A DNA stretch of 64,000 bases from an uncultured Rikenellaceae bacterium (GCA_946486375.1 CAMLTW010000003.1:235826-299825), one strand, 5' to 3'. Positions 46,942 through 57,104 are shown, counted from the stretch's first letter. Notes: a model not told the origin generated them from the letters alone. Program-made: numbers and translations.

Positions 46942-48177
46942 ATGATTAAAAAGGGAGACAGGGTGAAATTCATAAGCGACACGACCGTAGGCGTGGTTAC
47001 CTCCATAAACGGTTCCATAGCCAGCGTCATGGTCGAAGACGGATTCGAAATCCCTGCCATGATCACCGACCTGGTGGTCGTGGCCGCCGAAGCCGAACAG
47101 GAAGCCATGAAAAAGATGGGCGTCGGTGACGGTACCCCTGTCAATGCCGGAAGGCACAAACCCGACGCTCCGAAGGAAAAAATCAAAACGCCCCGCCGTT
47201 CGGCTCCGCAATACGGGCGGATCGCTCTCGCCGACGATTACGAGGACGAAGACCCGATCGATCTTTCCTACATCAAATCCAATTACATCCGACAGACCGC
47301 ACAGGCCAACGAAACGGCCCGCAGACAGGAAGAAGAACGGCAGCAGCATCTGCCCGCTCCCACCGATCTGACCGATTATGAAATCAGGCTCTGTTTCGTT
47401 CCGGATCGTCCGCAGGCTCCGGAAACTTCCGCCCGGCTCACCCTTCATCTGGTCAACGACAGTTCCTATTCTTTGCTTTATTCCATCGCTCAATGGAACG
47501 ATGGAACCGATCATGCAACCGCGCTGAAAGCGGGACAGCTGGACGAAGACAGCAAAGAGGAAATCGCCGTCATCAGGATGGAAGAGCTGAACCGGCCTCG
47601 TCGTCTGCTGGTCAGCGCGATACTGTTCAAGCCGACCCGCTATGTTCCGCAACCCACCGAAAGTTTCACGCTCGAACTCTCTCCCCTGAAATTCGTTCGC
47701 CGGGGAAATTATGTCGAAACCGATTATTTCGAAGAACCCATCGTGATTTATACCGTAGCTTCCAGCCGGGAGCAGCGAAAAACGGAACCGGTTGTCACGA
47801 AAGATACGGCGATGACATTGGCCGAAGCGTTGAAGGAAAAAGGAGACCGTCCCAAAACGGAATCCCGGATCGCTCCGGAAAAGAAACCGCACAAAGAGCC
47901 TGAAATCGTAGACCTCCATGCGGAACAAATACTGGACGATACCGCGGGAATGACGCCGGGAGAAATCCTTAAGGCCCAGCTTTCCCGCTTCGAAATCGCA
48001 CTCGATCTGGCCGTAAACAACAACCGGGGCGGCAGGATGGTTTTCATCCACGGCGTGGGAAGCGGCAAGTTGAAATACGAAATGAAAAAATTGCTGGCAT
48101 CCAAATATCCTCGGCTGAGGTACCAGGACGCTTCGTTCCAGGAATACGGATACGGGGCCATCATGGTATTTTTGTAG
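46942..48177 (+). CDS. DUF2027 and Smr domain protein
   Basis: A 411-residue protein. The ATG is chosen because the DUF2027-like N-terminus begins MIKKGDRVKFISDTTVGVV. An N-terminal domain (about residues 1-60) is followed by a charged linker, a central beta-rich domain (about 130-270), a Glu/Lys-rich linker, and the C-terminal Smr domain with DLHAEQILDD and VFIHGVGSGKLKYEM, which carries the HGxG-type motif of Smr nucleases. Smr domains act on nucleic acid, and in bacteria some rescue stalled ribosomes. The Bacteroidales fusion with DUF2027 is common but its role is not established. The gene leads directly into rnpB. Confidence 0.88.
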   Translation: MIKKGDRVKFISDTTVGVVTSINGSIASVMVEDGFEIPAMITDLVVVAAEAEQEAMKKMGVGDGTPVNAGRHKPDAPKEKIKTPRRSAPQYGRIALADDYEDEDPIDLSYIKSNYIRQTAQANETARRQEEERQQHLPAPTDLTDYEIRLCFVPDRPQAPETSARLTLHLVNDSSYSLLYSIAQWNDGTDHATALKAGQLDEDSKEEIAVIRMEELNRPRRLLVSAILFKPTRYVPQPTESFTLELSPLKFVRRGNYVETDYFEEPIVIYTVASSREQRKTEPVVTKDTAMTLAEALKEKGDRPKTESRIAPEKKPHKEPEIVDLHAEQILDDTAGMTPGEILKAQLSRFEIALDLAVNNNRGGRMVFIHGVGSGKLKYEMKKLLASKYPRLRYQDASFQEYGYGAIMVFL

Positions 48178-48245
48178 GCTTGGGGGCGGTTTTCGGCATG
48201 AGAATTACAATATGCAGGGGAAAGGCTTTCTCCCTGCAAAAATTT

Positions 48246-48662
48246 ACACAGCAGGACGGCTCTGCCGCTGCCCGCCTTCGGGCGGGGAGAGGAAAGTCCG
48301 GGCAACACAGAGCGCCGTTCTTCCTAACGGGAAGATGTCCGCAAGGGCATAGCAGCGTAACAGAGAACAACCGCCGCGGAAAGGCAAGCTAAAGGTTCTT
48401 CGGTAAGGACTATGATCGTCCGTTCTGCGGTAAGGGTGAAAAGGCGGTGTAAGAGACCACCGGTGTCCGTGGAGACACGGACAGCCGTACGCCTAACGGG
48501 TTGCAAGACCATGTACACCGGCGTTTGAGGGCTGCTCGTCCGAGTCGGGGGGTAGGTTGCTGACGACCTGACGGGGCGACCCGCAGGCTAGATAAATGGC
48601 AGAGGCCGCCGGAAACTTCGGTGCCCGGCGGTACAAAACCCGGCTTATACGTCCTGCTGTGT
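48246..48662 (+). ncRNA. rnpB: RNase P catalytic RNA
   Basis: A structured RNA of about 417 bases. The universally conserved GAGGAAAGTCCGGGC segment is present near 48286-48300, and the late ACAAAACCCGGC pairing segment appears near 48632-48643. The P1 helix is closed by ACACAGCAGGACG (48246-48258) and CGTCCTGCTGTGT (48650-48662), a perfect 13-base match, which sets the ends. RNase P RNA is the catalytic part of the enzyme that trims the 5' ends of tRNA precursors. Several short reading frames cross it and are shadows. It starts about 70 bases after the Smr gene and ends in a strong terminator. Confidence 0.97.
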
Positions 48663-48670
48663 ATTATTCA

Positions 48671-48702
48671 GGAAGTGCTCAAGCACTTCCTTTTTTGTTT
48701 TT
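48671..48702 (+). terminator. Intrinsic terminator of rnpB
   Basis: GGAAGTGC (48671-48678) and GCACTTCC (48683-48690) form a perfect 8-base stem with a TCAA loop, followed by six T residues and then more T-rich sequence. Confidence 0.92.
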
Positions 48703-48741
48703 TCGGAGTATTCTCCCCTTTCTTTCGGCATAGCAGTTCAT

Positions 48742-48782
48742 ACAAAATGCCCCGGTCATTTCCCAACGGAACGACCGGGGCA
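48742..48782 (-). terminator. Terminator of the PL10 operon
   Basis: On the minus strand TGCCCCGGTC and GACCGGGGCA (48773-48782 and 48748-48757) form a perfect 10-base stem with an internal helix possible, followed by ATTTTG. It is about 100 bases past the stop of the second pectate lyase. Confidence 0.75.
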
Positions 48783-48883
48783 CTTCCCCTCAATCAACAA
48801 AACAGGAAACATCATTTCGACTGTCGGATTTCCGGAGCTCGGCAACCGAAAATCATTTCCAGGTCTTTACAGCCTTCATTGCA

Positions 48884-49969
48884 TTATTTCAACGATGCTT
48901 TCCAAGTCGGATAAGCATCCAGCACCCGCTGCGGCGCCGTCGTGTACCAGCCGTATCCGTTCCGGCGTTCGTAACCGATTTCCGCCAGCGTAGCCTTCTT
49001 GATGCCGTCCCGATCGCAGAAGAACGGCTTTTCGGTTTCCAGATCGTAGAACCGTGCCCACATGGCCGGCGCGTTCGGATCCGAAACGATGTGTCGGTTG
49101 TACTCTCCATTAGCTTCCTTCGTCTCCAGCCGGATGCCTTCGATCTTGTGCTCTTCGAACCATTTGACCGCTCCGTCTACCGCCCGGACGATTTCCGGCG
49201 ACGGATTCGGCAGTTTCATCAAAAGCAGGACGATTCCCACCGATTCGCCCCCGCTGTACGAAGGCAGCTCGTAAGCCCGTGCTTTGGCAGGCGCCAGCGT
49301 CACTTCGTCGTGCTGGGCGCACCATACGGTCTTCTGCCCGTTTTTCACGATCTGCGTTTTCAGGATACAGTCGATCCCCTTGTCGAAAGCGGCCTTCGCC
49401 CGGGCCACGTTTTCGTCCGTTTCCGCAAAGGCGTAAACGCCCGTCCGGTTGAAAATATCGCTCAACACGTTCAGAATATTCACCATGCAATCGTCGTTGA
49501 ACGTGATGTGGGTATAATATCCCTGACGCAACGGATAAAATTGCGGCCACCCTCCGTTGTCGTATTGAGCCGCAAAAATGTAATTCAATCCCTTGTCGAA
49601 AGCCCGCCGGTATCGTTCGTCTCCGGTCTGGGTATAAACCTTGGCCAGAAATTTCAGTTCGGTCGTGGTCGCATCGTTGTCGAGCGTCGCTCCGAGTTCG
49701 GATTTTTGTTTGAGCAGCTCGGCTTTTTCGGCATCGGAAAGCGGTTTGTGCATGGGGGTGTTTTTAGGCCATCCGCCGGCATCGCGCTGATAAAGCAGTA
49801 CGTTTTCGGCAACGGCTTTCGCTTCGTCGGTGCCGTACCATTGTTCCGGCATCCGGGTGGCTACGGATTTCCAGGAGCGGCCGATGGCCGGTGTCTGGGC
49901 GATCGTCGCACCTGCCGCCAGGCAGAATGCGCAGGCGAACAGGCCGGTTTTAAGCATTTGAAATTTCAT
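48884..49969 (-). CDS. PL10 pectate lyase, second copy
   Basis: A 361-residue secreted (alpha/alpha)3-type lyase of family PL10 (PelA-like). After a signal peptide ending near GATIAQ come GGWPKN (65-70), TLDNDATTTELKF (95-107), GGWPQFYPL (139-147), FNDD (157-160), VWCAQHDEVTL (215-225) and RAYELPSYSGGESVG (231-245), all shared with the upstream copy. PL10 enzymes cut polygalacturonate by beta-elimination and need calcium. It is 36 bases after the first copy, so the pair forms an operon. Confidence 0.92.
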   Translation of the reverse strand: MKFQMLKTGLFACAFCLAAGATIAQTPAIGRSWKSVATRMPEQWYGTDEAKAVAENVLLYQRDAGGWPKNTPMHKPLSDAEKAELLKQKSELGATLDNDATTTELKFLAKVYTQTGDERYRRAFDKGLNYIFAAQYDNGGWPQFYPLRQGYYTHITFNDDCMVNILNVLSDIFNRTGVYAFAETDENVARAKAAFDKGIDCILKTQIVKNGQKTVWCAQHDEVTLAPAKARAYELPSYSGGESVGIVLLLMKLPNPSPEIVRAVDGAVKWFEEHKIEGIRLETKEANGEYNRHIVSDPNAPAMWARFYDLETEKPFFCDRDGIKKATLAEIGYERRNGYGWYTTAPQRVLDAYPTWKASLK

Positions 49970-50005
49970 GGTTTCAGTAGAACGATTAGGTTAAACAACT
50001 AAAAA

Positions 50006-51109
50006 TCATCGGACCAGCCGGGCTTTCCAGGCCGGATAGGCATCCAGTACCTTTTGCGGCCCGCTGGTATACCAGCCGTAGCCGTTCCGGCGTTCATATC
50101 CCACTTCCGCCAGCGAATTCTTCTTTACCCCGTCGCGATCGCAGAAAAACGGCTTTTCGGTTTCCAGATCGTAAAAGCGTCCCCACAAGGCCGGAGCGTT
50201 CGGATCCTGCACCACCTGTCTGTCCCGCCGGCCGTCCGGCCCCGTCACGGTCGCCACCCGGATGCCTTCGAGCTTGTGACTTTCAAACCACTCCACGGCG
50301 CATTCGACCGCCCGGATCACCTCTGGAGAAGGATTCTCCAGACTCATCAGGAACAACACGACATTCACCGATTCCGAACCGCTGAACGAAGGGAGTTCGA
50401 AAGTCCGTCCCATGGAAGGCATGAAATTGTATTCGTCATGCTGAGCACACCAAACAGTCGGTTTTCCACCCTTGACGATCTGCGTCTTCAGCAGGCAGTC
50501 CACACCCCGATCCATCACCTTTCTGCTGCGTTCCACAAAAAATTTGTCCAGGAACGCAAACTCGGGATCGCCCTTCACGATTCGCTGCAACAGCACGAGA
50601 TTGTTATACGTGGCATCGTCGTTGATGGTGATGTGAGAATAGTATCCCGGACGGAGCGGCCAGACCTGCGGCCATCCCCCGTTATCGTACTGAGACCGGA
50701 AAATAAAAATGAGTCCGTCCTCAAACGCCTCCTTGTAACGGTCTTCGCCGGTTTTATTGTAAACCTTCGCCAGAAATTTCAGTTCGGTCGTCGTGGCGTC
50801 GTTATCGAACGTGGCATTGTGGATACTTCGCTTGTCTTCGATCAGCGCAGAACGATCTGCGGGTCTCAACGTCTTATGCATGGGCGTATTCTTTCCCCAT
50901 CCGCCGGACCATTTCTGATAGACCAGCACATTGTCCGCCGCCGCCTTCGCTTCATCGGTGCCGTACCATTCGTCGGGCATTTGCGTAGCCACCACTTTCC
51001 ACGGAAGCTCCTGGTAATTCCTCCCTTCGTACGATTTCTGGGCATGGGCCGTCAGTCCGAAAACGAGGGCCCCGCCCAGCATCCAGGGTATGAGTCGGTT
51101 TTTCTTCAT
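50006..51109 (-). CDS. PL10 pectate lyase, first copy
   Basis: A 367-residue PL10 lyase. The start at 51109 is chosen because it gives the signal MKKNRLIPWMLGGALVFGL; a longer frame adds 13 codons without one. Motifs match the second copy: GGWGKNTPMHK, TFDNDATTTELKF, GGWPQVWPLRPGYYSH, WCAQHDEYNFMPSMGRTFELPS and the C-terminal YERRNGYGWYTSGPQKVLDAYPAW. One visible difference is the Asn-Asp-Ala-Thr region of the substrate cleft (INDDATYNNL here against FNDDCMVNIL). It is the first gene of a two-gene operon, divergent from the DUF349 operon. Confidence 0.92.
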   Translation of the reverse strand: MKKNRLIPWMLGGALVFGLTAHAQKSYEGRNYQELPWKVVATQMPDEWYGTDEAKAAADNVLVYQKWSGGWGKNTPMHKTLRPADRSALIEDKRSIHNATFDNDATTTELKFLAKVYNKTGEDRYKEAFEDGLIFIFRSQYDNGGWPQVWPLRPGYYSHITINDDATYNNLVLLQRIVKGDPEFAFLDKFFVERSRKVMDRGVDCLLKTQIVKGGKPTVWCAQHDEYNFMPSMGRTFELPSFSGSESVNVVLFLMSLENPSPEVIRAVECAVEWFESHKLEGIRVATVTGPDGRRDRQVVQDPNAPALWGRFYDLETEKPFFCDRDGVKKNSLAEVGYERRNGYGWYTSGPQKVLDAYPAWKARLVR

Positions 51110-51145
51110 AGAGTTAACCAATAGATTGGATATGATTTGTATGAA

Positions 51146-51153
51146 CAAATATA
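51146..51153 (-). promoter_or_regulatory. Promoter -7 box of the PL10 operon
   Basis: TATATTTG on the minus strand matches TAnnTTTG exactly, 36 bases before the PL10 start. It overlaps a small dyad, ATTTGT-ATGA-ACAAAT (51136-51151), which may be an operator. Confidence 0.5.
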
Positions 51154-51257
51154 CTTTTTTTACGCCGTCGGTCGTATTAAAATTCGATTATATTTCACCC
51201 GCTCCCTCCGTCCGTGAATTTGGGGCCGAAAAGATTTAGGTTTTAAATAAAATTGTA

Positions 51258-51265
51258 TAATTTTG
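51258..51265 (+). promoter_or_regulatory. Promoter -7 box of the DUF349-pyrG-yidC operon
   Basis: TAATTTTG matches TAnnTTTG exactly. TTTA at 51235-51238, one base off TTTG, lies 19 bases upstream, near the -33 spacing. The ATG is 30 bases downstream. Confidence 0.55.
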
Positions 51266-51295
51266 TGACTTAATCGATCTCGAAAACCTTTTTCA

Positions 51296-53296
51296 ATGGA
51301 AACGAACGAACTGAACGCATCTGTTCCGGAGGAACAAGTCAGCGGAGGCGCGCCCGAAGCTGAGGATACGAATGTCGCTGCCACGGAAACTCCGGCGCCC
51401 GCCGCCGAAGAAACCGGAAACAAGAAAGAAGAAACCGTATCCGGCACCGAGACGCCGGCGGTGGATTTTGCGGACGAAGAAGCGGATTTGCAGGCCAGCG
51501 CCCCGGAATTCGATCTGGGGGAAAATACCCCCGAAGAAGAATCGGGCGCGGAAGGCACCGATCGGGAAAGCGGAACGACCGATTTCGGCAACATGAACAA
51601 AACCGAAATCGTGGACGCCTTTGCGGAAAGCCTCCGCACCAAACCCGTGCAAACCCTGCGCCGGGAAGCCGAAGCGGCCAAAATCGCTTTTTACAAGGCT
51701 TACCGCCAGGAAGTCGACCGGATGAAAAAGGAATTCGCAGCCACGGGAGGAGCACCGGAAGAGTTCGCTATGCCCGACAACGGAGACGAGGAACGCCTCA
51801 AGGGACTTTTCGCCCAGTACCGGAAGGAAAGGGATGCCTACATCGCCCGTACCGAAGCGGAAAAGGAACACAACTATCGGGTGAAGCTCGGGATCATCGA
51901 CGAATTGAAAGAACTCATCAACAGCAACGAAACCCTCAATCAAACCTTCACGACGTTCCGCGAACTTCAGAACCGGTGGAAAGAAGCCGGCGCGGTACCT
52001 CAGGCACATGTCAAAGACCTGTGGGAGACCTATCACCTGCATGTGGAGAACTTTTACAACTTCATCAAAATAAACAACGAACTGCGCGACCTAGATCTGA
52101 AAAAGAACGCGGAAGCCAAAATCCGGCTGTGCGAAGAAGCGGAAGCGCTGCTGCTCGACCCTTCCGCGGTTTCGGCGTTCCATCAGCTTCAGAAACTGCA
52201 CGAACAATGGCGGGAAGTGGGACCCGTGGGCGGCGAATACAAGGAACAGCTTTGGGAGCGGTTCCGGGAAGCGAGCTCGAAAATCAACAAACGCCATCAG
52301 GAATATTTCGAAGCGCTGAAAGAGGAACAACGCCGAAACCTCGACCTGAAAACGGAATTGTGCACCAAGGCGGAAGGGCTGCTGGAAAAAGCGCCCGCCA
52401 GCCGGAAAGAATGGGAAAAAGCCTCGGACGAGCTGATCGAAATCCAGAAGGTCTGGAAAACCATCGGTTTCGCTCCCAAAAAAGACAACACGAAAATTTA
52501 CGAGCGGTTCCGCGCCGCCTGCGATCGTTTCTTTGAGAGCAAACGGGAATTTTACGCGGGCCTGAAAAGCGAAATGGAAGCCAACCTTCAGGCGAAAACG
52601 GCCTTGTGCGAGCAGGCCGAGGCCTTGCAGGACAGCGAGGAGTGGAAAAAGACCACGGATGCTTTGATCGCCCTCCAGAAGAAATGGAAGGAAACGGGGC
52701 CCGTCGCCCGTCGCCATGCGGATGCCGTCTGGAAGCGTTTCCGCAAAGCGTGCGATACGTTCTTCAACCGCAAGGCGGAACATTTTTCGCAGATGGACGA
52801 CCGTTACGGCGAAAATCTCGAACGGAAACGAGCCTTGCTGGAAGAAATCCGGGCCTTCACGTTCACGGACCGGGAAAGCGGATTCGAAACGCTCAAGGAC
52901 TTTCAGCGCCGCTGGGCCGAAATCGGGTTCGTCCCCATCCGGGAAAAGGACAAACTGCAGGCCGAATACCGCCGGATCATCGACGAGCATTTCGCCCGGC
53001 TGAAAGGGAACGACAAGGAACGCCGGATCGAACGTTTCCGGGACAAAATCAGCAATCTGAAAGAAGGGAAAAACGCCCGGAGCCTCCGTTACGAACGGGA
53101 ACGGCTTTACAACAAAGTGAAACAACTGGAAGCGGACATCGCCCTGTTGGAAAACAACATCGGGTTCTTCGCCAAATCCAAGAACGCCGAGTCCATGATC
53201 CGGGACGTGAACAACAAGATCGCCCAGACCAAGGAAGAAATGGCGCTGACCATCGACAAAATCAACATGATCGACAAACAGAGCACGGAAGAATAA
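51296..53296 (+). CDS. DUF349 repeat protein
   Basis: A 666-residue, highly charged protein. An acidic, low-complexity N-terminus (about residues 1-85) is followed by several DUF349-type helical repeats. Each repeat has a 'W....F......RF....R.FF..K...' pattern (WKTIGFAPKKDNTKIYERFR, then WKETGPVARRHADAVWKRFR), and a Lys/Glu coiled coil closes the C-terminus. DUF349 proteins are cytoplasmic and poorly understood. It is the first gene of an operon; its stop abuts the pyrG start with no gap. Confidence 0.9.
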   Translation: METNELNASVPEEQVSGGAPEAEDTNVAATETPAPAAEETGNKKEETVSGTETPAVDFADEEADLQASAPEFDLGENTPEEESGAEGTDRESGTTDFGNMNKTEIVDAFAESLRTKPVQTLRREAEAAKIAFYKAYRQEVDRMKKEFAATGGAPEEFAMPDNGDEERLKGLFAQYRKERDAYIARTEAEKEHNYRVKLGIIDELKELINSNETLNQTFTTFRELQNRWKEAGAVPQAHVKDLWETYHLHVENFYNFIKINNELRDLDLKKNAEAKIRLCEEAEALLLDPSAVSAFHQLQKLHEQWREVGPVGGEYKEQLWERFREASSKINKRHQEYFEALKEEQRRNLDLKTELCTKAEGLLEKAPASRKEWEKASDELIEIQKVWKTIGFAPKKDNTKIYERFRAACDRFFESKREFYAGLKSEMEANLQAKTALCEQAEALQDSEEWKKTTDALIALQKKWKETGPVARRHADAVWKRFRKACDTFFNRKAEHFSQMDDRYGENLERKRALLEEIRAFTFTDRESGFETLKDFQRRWAEIGFVPIREKDKLQAEYRRIIDEHFARLKGNDKERRIERFRDKISNLKEGKNARSLRYERERLYNKVKQLEADIALLENNIGFFAKSKNAESMIRDVNNKIAQTKEEMALTIDKINMIDKQSTEE

Positions 53297-54964
53297 ATGG
53301 AAACGCTAACTCAACCACAGACCAAATACATTTTCGTGACGGGAGGAGTCGCCTCTTCCCTGGGAAAGGGGATCATTTCCGCCTCCCTCGCACGACTGCT
53401 GATCGCCAGGGGTTACCGGGTGACCATCCAGAAACTCGATCCTTATATCAACGTCGACCCGGGCACGCTGAATCCCTATGAACATGGGGAATGCTATGTG
53501 ACGGAAGACGGGGCCGAAACCGACCTCGACCTGGGGCATTACGAACGATTCATCGGACTCCATACGACCAAGGCCAACAACGTGACGACGGGTAAAATCT
53601 ACCAGAGCGTCATCAACAAGGAACGCCGGGGCGAGTTTCTGGGAAAAACCGTACAGGTCGTGCCTCATATCACGGACGAGATCAAACGGCGTATCCGACT
53701 TGTGGCCAGCAAGAAACAATTCGACGTGGTCATTACCGAAATCGGAGGGACAGTGGGCGACATCGAGTCGCTTCCCTATATCGAGGCCGTGCGGCAGCTC
53801 CGATACGATCTGGGGGCGACCAACAGCGTGGTAGTGCACCTGACTCTGATTCCGTACATGTCGGCATCGGGAGAACTCAAAACCAAACCGACGCAGCATT
53901 CGGTGAAAACGTTGCTCGAGAACGGGCTGCAACCCGACATTCTGGTGCTCCGGTCGGAAAAGTCGCTCAACGAGGAAATCCGGAAGAAGGTGGCGCTCTT
54001 TTGCAACGTGGACCCGGATGCAGTGGTCGAATCCATCGACGTGCCCACGATCTACGAGGTGCCGCTCAAAATGTACGAACAGAAGTTCGATTCGGTCGCC
54101 CTGCGCAAGCTCAATCTGCCGGCCGACAAGGAACCCGATCTGAAAAACTGGATCCGGTTCGTGGAAAAGGTGAAACACCCGGAAACGGAAGTCCGAATAG
54201 CGCTGGTGGGGAAATACACCGAACTGCCGGACGCTTATAAGTCCATCGTGGAGTCGTTCATCCATGCAGGAGCCGCCCACAATACGAAAGTCAGGCTGGT
54301 TTATGTAAACTCCGAAAAGCTCACGCCCGAAACCATAGATACGGCCTTGGGGGACAAATGCGGCATTCTGGTGGCGCCCGGCTTCGGGAACCGGGGCATC
54401 GAAGGGAAGATTCTGGCCGTGGAATACGCCCGGACGAAGAAAATCCCGTTCCTCGGGATTTGTTTGGGGATGCAGTGCAGCGTGGTGGAATTCGCCCGGA
54501 ACGTACTGGGATACAAGGATGCCAATTCCACCGAGATGGAAAATACGGCCCATCCGGTCATCGACCTGATGGAAGAACAGAAAAACGTCACGGAAAAGGG
54601 AGGGACGATGCGGCTGGGAGCCTATCCCTGCCGGCTGGTGGACAAACATTCCCACACTTATGCGGCCTACGGATGCGAAGCCATCAGCGAACGCCACCGG
54701 CACCGGTACGAATTCAACAACAAGTATAAGACGCTTTTCGAAGCGGCAGGCATGAAGGCGGTAGGGATCAATCCGGACACCAACCTGGTGGAAATCGTGG
54801 AAATCCCGGATCACCCGTGGTTCGTGGGCGTGCAGTTCCATCCGGAATACAAGAGCACCGTGCTGAATCCGCATCCGCTTTTCGTGGCATTCGTGAAAGC
54901 GGCGCTGGACTATTGCCGGATCGCGGCGAAAGACGCCGGAGAAGAAAACAAATCGGAAAAATAA
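53297..54964 (+). CDS. pyrG: CTP synthase
   Basis: A 555-residue CTP synthase. The N-terminal synthetase domain shows [13 protein letters not shown] (P-loop), [13 protein letters not shown] and [15 protein letters not shown]. The C-terminal glutaminase domain has the nucleophile Cys in FLGICLGMQ (about residue 388) and the His/Glu pair in FHPEYKS (about 514). It makes CTP from UTP and glutamine-derived ammonia. Its ATG follows the DUF349 stop directly, and yidC starts 15 bases after its own stop. Confidence 0.98.
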   Translation: METLTQPQTKYIFVTGGVASSLGKGIISASLARLLIARGYRVTIQKLDPYINVDPGTLNPYEHGECYVTEDGAETDLDLGHYERFIGLHTTKANNVTTGKIYQSVINKERRGEFLGKTVQVVPHITDEIKRRIRLVASKKQFDVVITEIGGTVGDIESLPYIEAVRQLRYDLGATNSVVVHLTLIPYMSASGELKTKPTQHSVKTLLENGLQPDILVLRSEKSLNEEIRKKVALFCNVDPDAVVESIDVPTIYEVPLKMYEQKFDSVALRKLNLPADKEPDLKNWIRFVEKVKHPETEVRIALVGKYTELPDAYKSIVESFIHAGAAHNTKVRLVYVNSEKLTPETIDTALGDKCGILVAPGFGNRGIEGKILAVEYARTKKIPFLGICLGMQCSVVEFARNVLGYKDANSTEMENTAHPVIDLMEEQKNVTEKGGTMRLGAYPCRLVDKHSHTYAAYGCEAISERHRHRYEFNNKYKTLFEAAGMKAVGINPDTNLVEIVEIPDHPWFVGVQFHPEYKSTVLNPHPLFVAFVKAALDYCRIAAKDAGEENKSEK

Positions 54965-54979
54965 GGTAGGATAACATAA

Positions 54980-56905
54980 ATGGATAAAAAATCGATTATA
55001 GGTCTGGTCATTATCGGGGCGATCCTGTTCGGATTTTCCTGGTACAATTCCAACCAGCAAAAGAAATTCAACGAAGAACAAGCGAAAATCGACTCGGCGG
55101 CGATGGCCAGCCGGCTACAGTTGATGGAAGAAACGGCTGCGGAGGCACCGGCGGCCGGTGCGCAGTTGCTTCCGGGCGCTTCCGTAGCGCAAGGGGATAG
55201 CGTGCGGAACGCGGCTTTCCAGCAACAGTTGTCCGCTTCGCTGGGAGAATCGCTCTATGGAGCGTTGCAGGGGGAAGAGACTTTCTATACGGTGGAAAAC
55301 GACGTGATGGTGCTGACGTTTTCCAACAAGGGAGGACGGGTGGCTTCCGTCATGCTGAAAGATTACAAACGCTATAACGGCGAACCGCTTTACCTGTTCG
55401 AAGATTCCACTTCGAAGTTCGATCTTTCGTTTTTCACCAACCAGCAAATCAACACTTCCCGGTTCTACTTCGCTCCGGCGCAACCCATGGACGGAACGGT
55501 TACGGTCGGGGAAAGCGATAAGAACGGGAAAGAAATCGCCTTCCGGCTTTATGCCGATTCGACGTCTTATCTGGAATACGTCTATACGATCTATCCGGAC
55601 AACTACATGATCGACTACCGCATCGGTTTCGTAGGGATGGAAGACAAGGTGGCCCGGAACCAGCCCGATTTTCTGCTCAATTGGGAAACCGTGGGGCTCC
55701 AGAACGAGAAGGGATTCGACAACGAAAACAACTATACGACGGTGGCCTACATGTTCCCGGACGACGACAGTTTCGAAGACCTCGGCATGTCGAAGGGAAC
55801 GAAGGAGGAAAGCATCAATTCCCGGATCAAATGGGTGGCATTCAAGCAACAGTTCTTTTCGTCCATCATCGTGTCGGAAGACGGTTTCCAGAACGGGGCT
55901 TTGAAATACGAAACCTATGCGCCCCATTCCGGGAAAATCAAGAAATTCTACACGCAACTATCCATCCCCTACTCCCCGCAGCAGACTGCCTACGATTTCC
56001 GGTTCTATTTCGGGCCGAACAAATACAACATTCTGAAAAAATACGACCTCGGCATTCAGAAACTGGTGCCGCTGGGCGGGTGGCTGATCGGCTGGATCAA
56101 CCGGTGGATCGTGATCCCGACGTTCGATTTTCTGGGAAAATACATCGCCAGCTACGGATTGATTATTCTGTTGCTGACGATCTTCATCAAGCTCCTGATC
56201 TCGCCGCTGACCTACAAATCTTACATGTCCATGGCGAAGATGCGGGTGCTCAAGCCCGAAATGGACGAGCTTGCCAAGAAGTATCCCAAACAGGAGGATG
56301 CCATGAAAAAGCAGCAGGCTACGATGGAGTTGTACCGGAAGGCCGGAGTCAATCCGATGGGCGGGTGTCTTCCCCTGCTGATCCAGTTCCCGATCCTGAT
56401 CGCCATGTTCCGGTTTTTCCCGGCGTCCATCGAGCTAAGGCAGAAAAGTTTCCTGTGGGCGGACGACCTTTCTTCCTACGACAGCATCCTGAACCTGCCT
56501 TTCGACATTCCGTTCTACGGGAACCATGTCAGCCTGTTCACGCTATTGATGGCGGTTTCGATCTTCATTTCGTCGCGCATCAACTACAACCAGAGCAGCA
56601 GCAGTGCACCGCAGATGGCCGGGATGAAATTCATGATGCTTTACCTGATGCCGCTGATGATGGTGTTCTGGTTCAACAACTATTCCAGCGGGCTGAGCTA
56701 CTACTATCTGCTGTCGAATATTATCACCATCGGTCAGATGTATGCTTTCCGCGGCATCGTGAACGAAGAGGAGCTGCACCGCAAGATGAAGGAGAATGCC
56801 AAAAAGCCGAAGAAGAAATCCAAGTTCATGCAGCGGTACGAAGAAGCCATGCGCCAGCAGCAGGAAATGGCCCGGCAAAAACAACAGCCACAGCGGAAAC
56901 GTTAA
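54980..56905 (+). CDS. yidC: Membrane protein insertase YidC
   Basis: A 641-residue YidC/Oxa1 protein. An N-terminal helix (residues 5-21) is followed by a large periplasmic beta-supersandwich (about 60-350), and then by the conserved five-helix insertase core (IASYGLIILLLTIFIKLLIS, MGGCLPLLIQFPILIAMFRF, then SLFTLLMAVSIFISSRI), with a Lys/Gln-rich C-terminal tail. YidC inserts and folds inner-membrane proteins, with or without SecYEG. The layout, size and the KPEMDELAKKYPKQE cytoplasmic segment are typical. It ends the operon at the hairpin at 56958. Confidence 0.97.
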   Translation: MDKKSIIGLVIIGAILFGFSWYNSNQQKKFNEEQAKIDSAAMASRLQLMEETAAEAPAAGAQLLPGASVAQGDSVRNAAFQQQLSASLGESLYGALQGEETFYTVENDVMVLTFSNKGGRVASVMLKDYKRYNGEPLYLFEDSTSKFDLSFFTNQQINTSRFYFAPAQPMDGTVTVGESDKNGKEIAFRLYADSTSYLEYVYTIYPDNYMIDYRIGFVGMEDKVARNQPDFLLNWETVGLQNEKGFDNENNYTTVAYMFPDDDSFEDLGMSKGTKEESINSRIKWVAFKQQFFSSIIVSEDGFQNGALKYETYAPHSGKIKKFYTQLSIPYSPQQTAYDFRFYFGPNKYNILKKYDLGIQKLVPLGGWLIGWINRWIVIPTFDFLGKYIASYGLIILLLTIFIKLLISPLTYKSYMSMAKMRVLKPEMDELAKKYPKQEDAMKKQQATMELYRKAGVNPMGGCLPLLIQFPILIAMFRFFPASIELRQKSFLWADDLSSYDSILNLPFDIPFYGNHVSLFTLLMAVSIFISSRINYNQSSSSAPQMAGMKFMMLYLMPLMMVFWFNNYSSGLSYYYLLSNIITIGQMYAFRGIVNEEELHRKMKENAKKPKKKSKFMQRYEEAMRQQQEMARQKQQPQRKR

Positions 56906-56957
56906 CGGAAGCAGTTATTATGATAACGGGGGACAAGTCCTGTTCTCTCTCAAATGC

Positions 56958-56997
56958 AAATCCTCCCTGCCGATAAACGGCGGGGAGGATTTCTTTT
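56958..56997 (+). terminator. Intrinsic terminator of the pyrG-yidC operon
   Basis: AAATCCTCCC and GGGAGGATTT pair (56958-56967 and 56983-56992), extended by one G-T pair and GCCG/CGGC, with an ATAAA loop. T-rich sequence (TTTCTTTT) follows. Confidence 0.88.
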
Positions 56998-57070
56998 GGA
57001 TCGGACAGCATCCCGATTCGCTGTCTGGATACAGAAGGTCCCCCGTCCTTGCCAACCGATCCCTGTCCGA

Positions 57071-57104
57071 AAAGAAATGAGGGAATGCACGCATTCCCTC
57101 ATTT
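57071..57104 (-). terminator. Terminator of the SusC/SusD transcript
   Basis: AAATGAGGGAAT (57075-57086) and ATTCCCTCATTT (57093-57104) form a perfect 12-base stem with a GCACGC loop. On the minus strand CTTTTC follows. It lies about 90 bases past the SusD stop. Confidence 0.75.

Noticed and set aside
48161..48518. Short open frames across 48160-48520
   Set aside because: They lie on the RNase P RNA, whose conserved core and P1 helix are clear.
53306..55081. A 591-codon open frame on the minus strand opposite pyrG
   Set aside because: The plus strand is unambiguous CTP synthase; the opposite frame is a shadow.
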